Part shown: positions 14,239 through 14,497 of the stretch, in pieces
How the letters are laid out: each line of letters opens with the position of its first letter
Position numbering within the stretch: the stretch's first letter is position 1
From: Deltaproteobacteria bacterium
GTDB lineage: Bacteria > Desulfobacterota > DSM-4660 > Desulfatiglandales > B25-G16
Length of the DNA: 14,497 nucleotides
Assembly (NCBI GenBank): GCA_003646935.1
Contig: QMLW01000009.1
Span: 1 to 14,497 of the forward strand
Direction of reading: 5' to 3'
Translations under genes and position numbers: made by a program
Notes under the pieces: generated by a model
What the model was told of the DNA's origin: nothing
Database searches by the model: none
Seen by the model: only the letters and a program-made list of their open reading frames with translations

Positions 14239-14497
14239 ATGAACACGGGGGCTAAAGATGAAAAGCTTAATAAGTTCTATAGAGACCTCTGCGTGAGCTT
14301 CGTGGGCAGCCTTCGCGCCCTTTCCCTCTATCCCGAGGATCACCCTGAAACCGAGAAAAAGGTCAGCGGATTCTTTCAACGGGTGAGCAAATTCCTGGAG
14401 CAGCGATCCACAATATCGCTCATATTTATCGGCGGTGAAATAGTTGTGGAGAATACCCCTCTCCCGGAGCTGAGCAATACGCTCGCACAGTTCATCG
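14239..14497 (+). CDS. Partial protein sharing the N-terminal module of its neighbour
   Basis: An ATG at 14239, with GGGAGGA a few bases before it, opens a frame that runs without a stop to the window end (86 residues seen). The readable part has FVGSLRALSLYPEDHPETEK and then SLIFIGGEIVVENTPLPE. This is the same helix, LYxxxH, helix, hydrophobic strand and beta-hairpin arrangement as residues ~15-90 of the preceding protein. Similar N-termini occur ahead of HD or HEAT domains in some anaerobic bacteria, but the C-terminal part is not visible here. Confidence 0.75.
   Translation, partial: MNTGAKDEKLNKFYRDLCVSFVGSLRALSLYPEDHPETEKKVSGFFQRVSKFLEQRSTISLIFIGGEIVVENTPLPELSNTLAQFI

Overview
The window is bacterial chromosome with no rRNA, tRNA, phage or insertion-sequence signature. 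The gene set suggests a Gram-negative, probably anaerobic bacterium of the Desulfobacterota/Nitrospirota kind: a NagZ-type glycosidase, a hybrid histidine kinase, a response-regulator cyclase, an Rrf2 regulator with three cysteines, and an FdhD/MOSC/MoaD molybdenum-cofactor group. That placement is an inference from gene content only.

Layout. (1) 1-471: 3' end of a family-3 beta-N-acetylhexosaminidase. (2) 727-4564: a tight four-gene signalling operon of a GHKL ATPase, a STAS-like protein, a PilZ-like/SAM-methyltransferase fusion and a membrane-bound SpoIIE/PP2C phosphatase. It looks like a partner-switching module with a methyltransferase built in. (3) 4607-6883: a hybrid histidine kinase whose six-helix membrane input domain is visibly homologous to that of the phosphatase just upstream. 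(4) 7080-8177: a REC-class III nucleotide cyclase behind its own probable promoter. (5) 8338-9468 (minus): a metallo-beta-lactamase-fold hydrolase, probably expressed from a nearly leaderless transcript. (6) 9678-12014: an Rrf2 regulator, MOSC protein, FdhD, CutA and a MoaD-like sulfur carrier. FdhD lacks the usual catalytic cysteine loop. Three tandem copies of an 8-bp element lie between the -10 box and the start codon of the Rrf2 gene. (7) 12177-14497: two adjacent proteins sharing a related N-terminal module, the first ending in HEAT-like repeats and the second cut by the window edge.

How the genes may work together. Region 2-4 reads as one sensory neighbourhood: the same type of membrane sensor drives a PP2C phosphatase (acting on the STAS/GHKL pair) and a histidine kinase, with a cyclic-nucleotide-producing response regulator next door. 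No sigma factor is encoded here, so the embedded methyltransferase is a candidate output. Region 6 links a probable Fe-S or redox-responsive repressor to Mo/W-cofactor sulfuration and delivery.

Base composition is uneven. The signalling operon is AT-rich (23/60 G+C in the line at 961) and the last two genes are GC-rich (37/60 in the line at 13501). There is no gene-free stretch longer than 300 bases. All identifications come from reading motifs; no database search was run.
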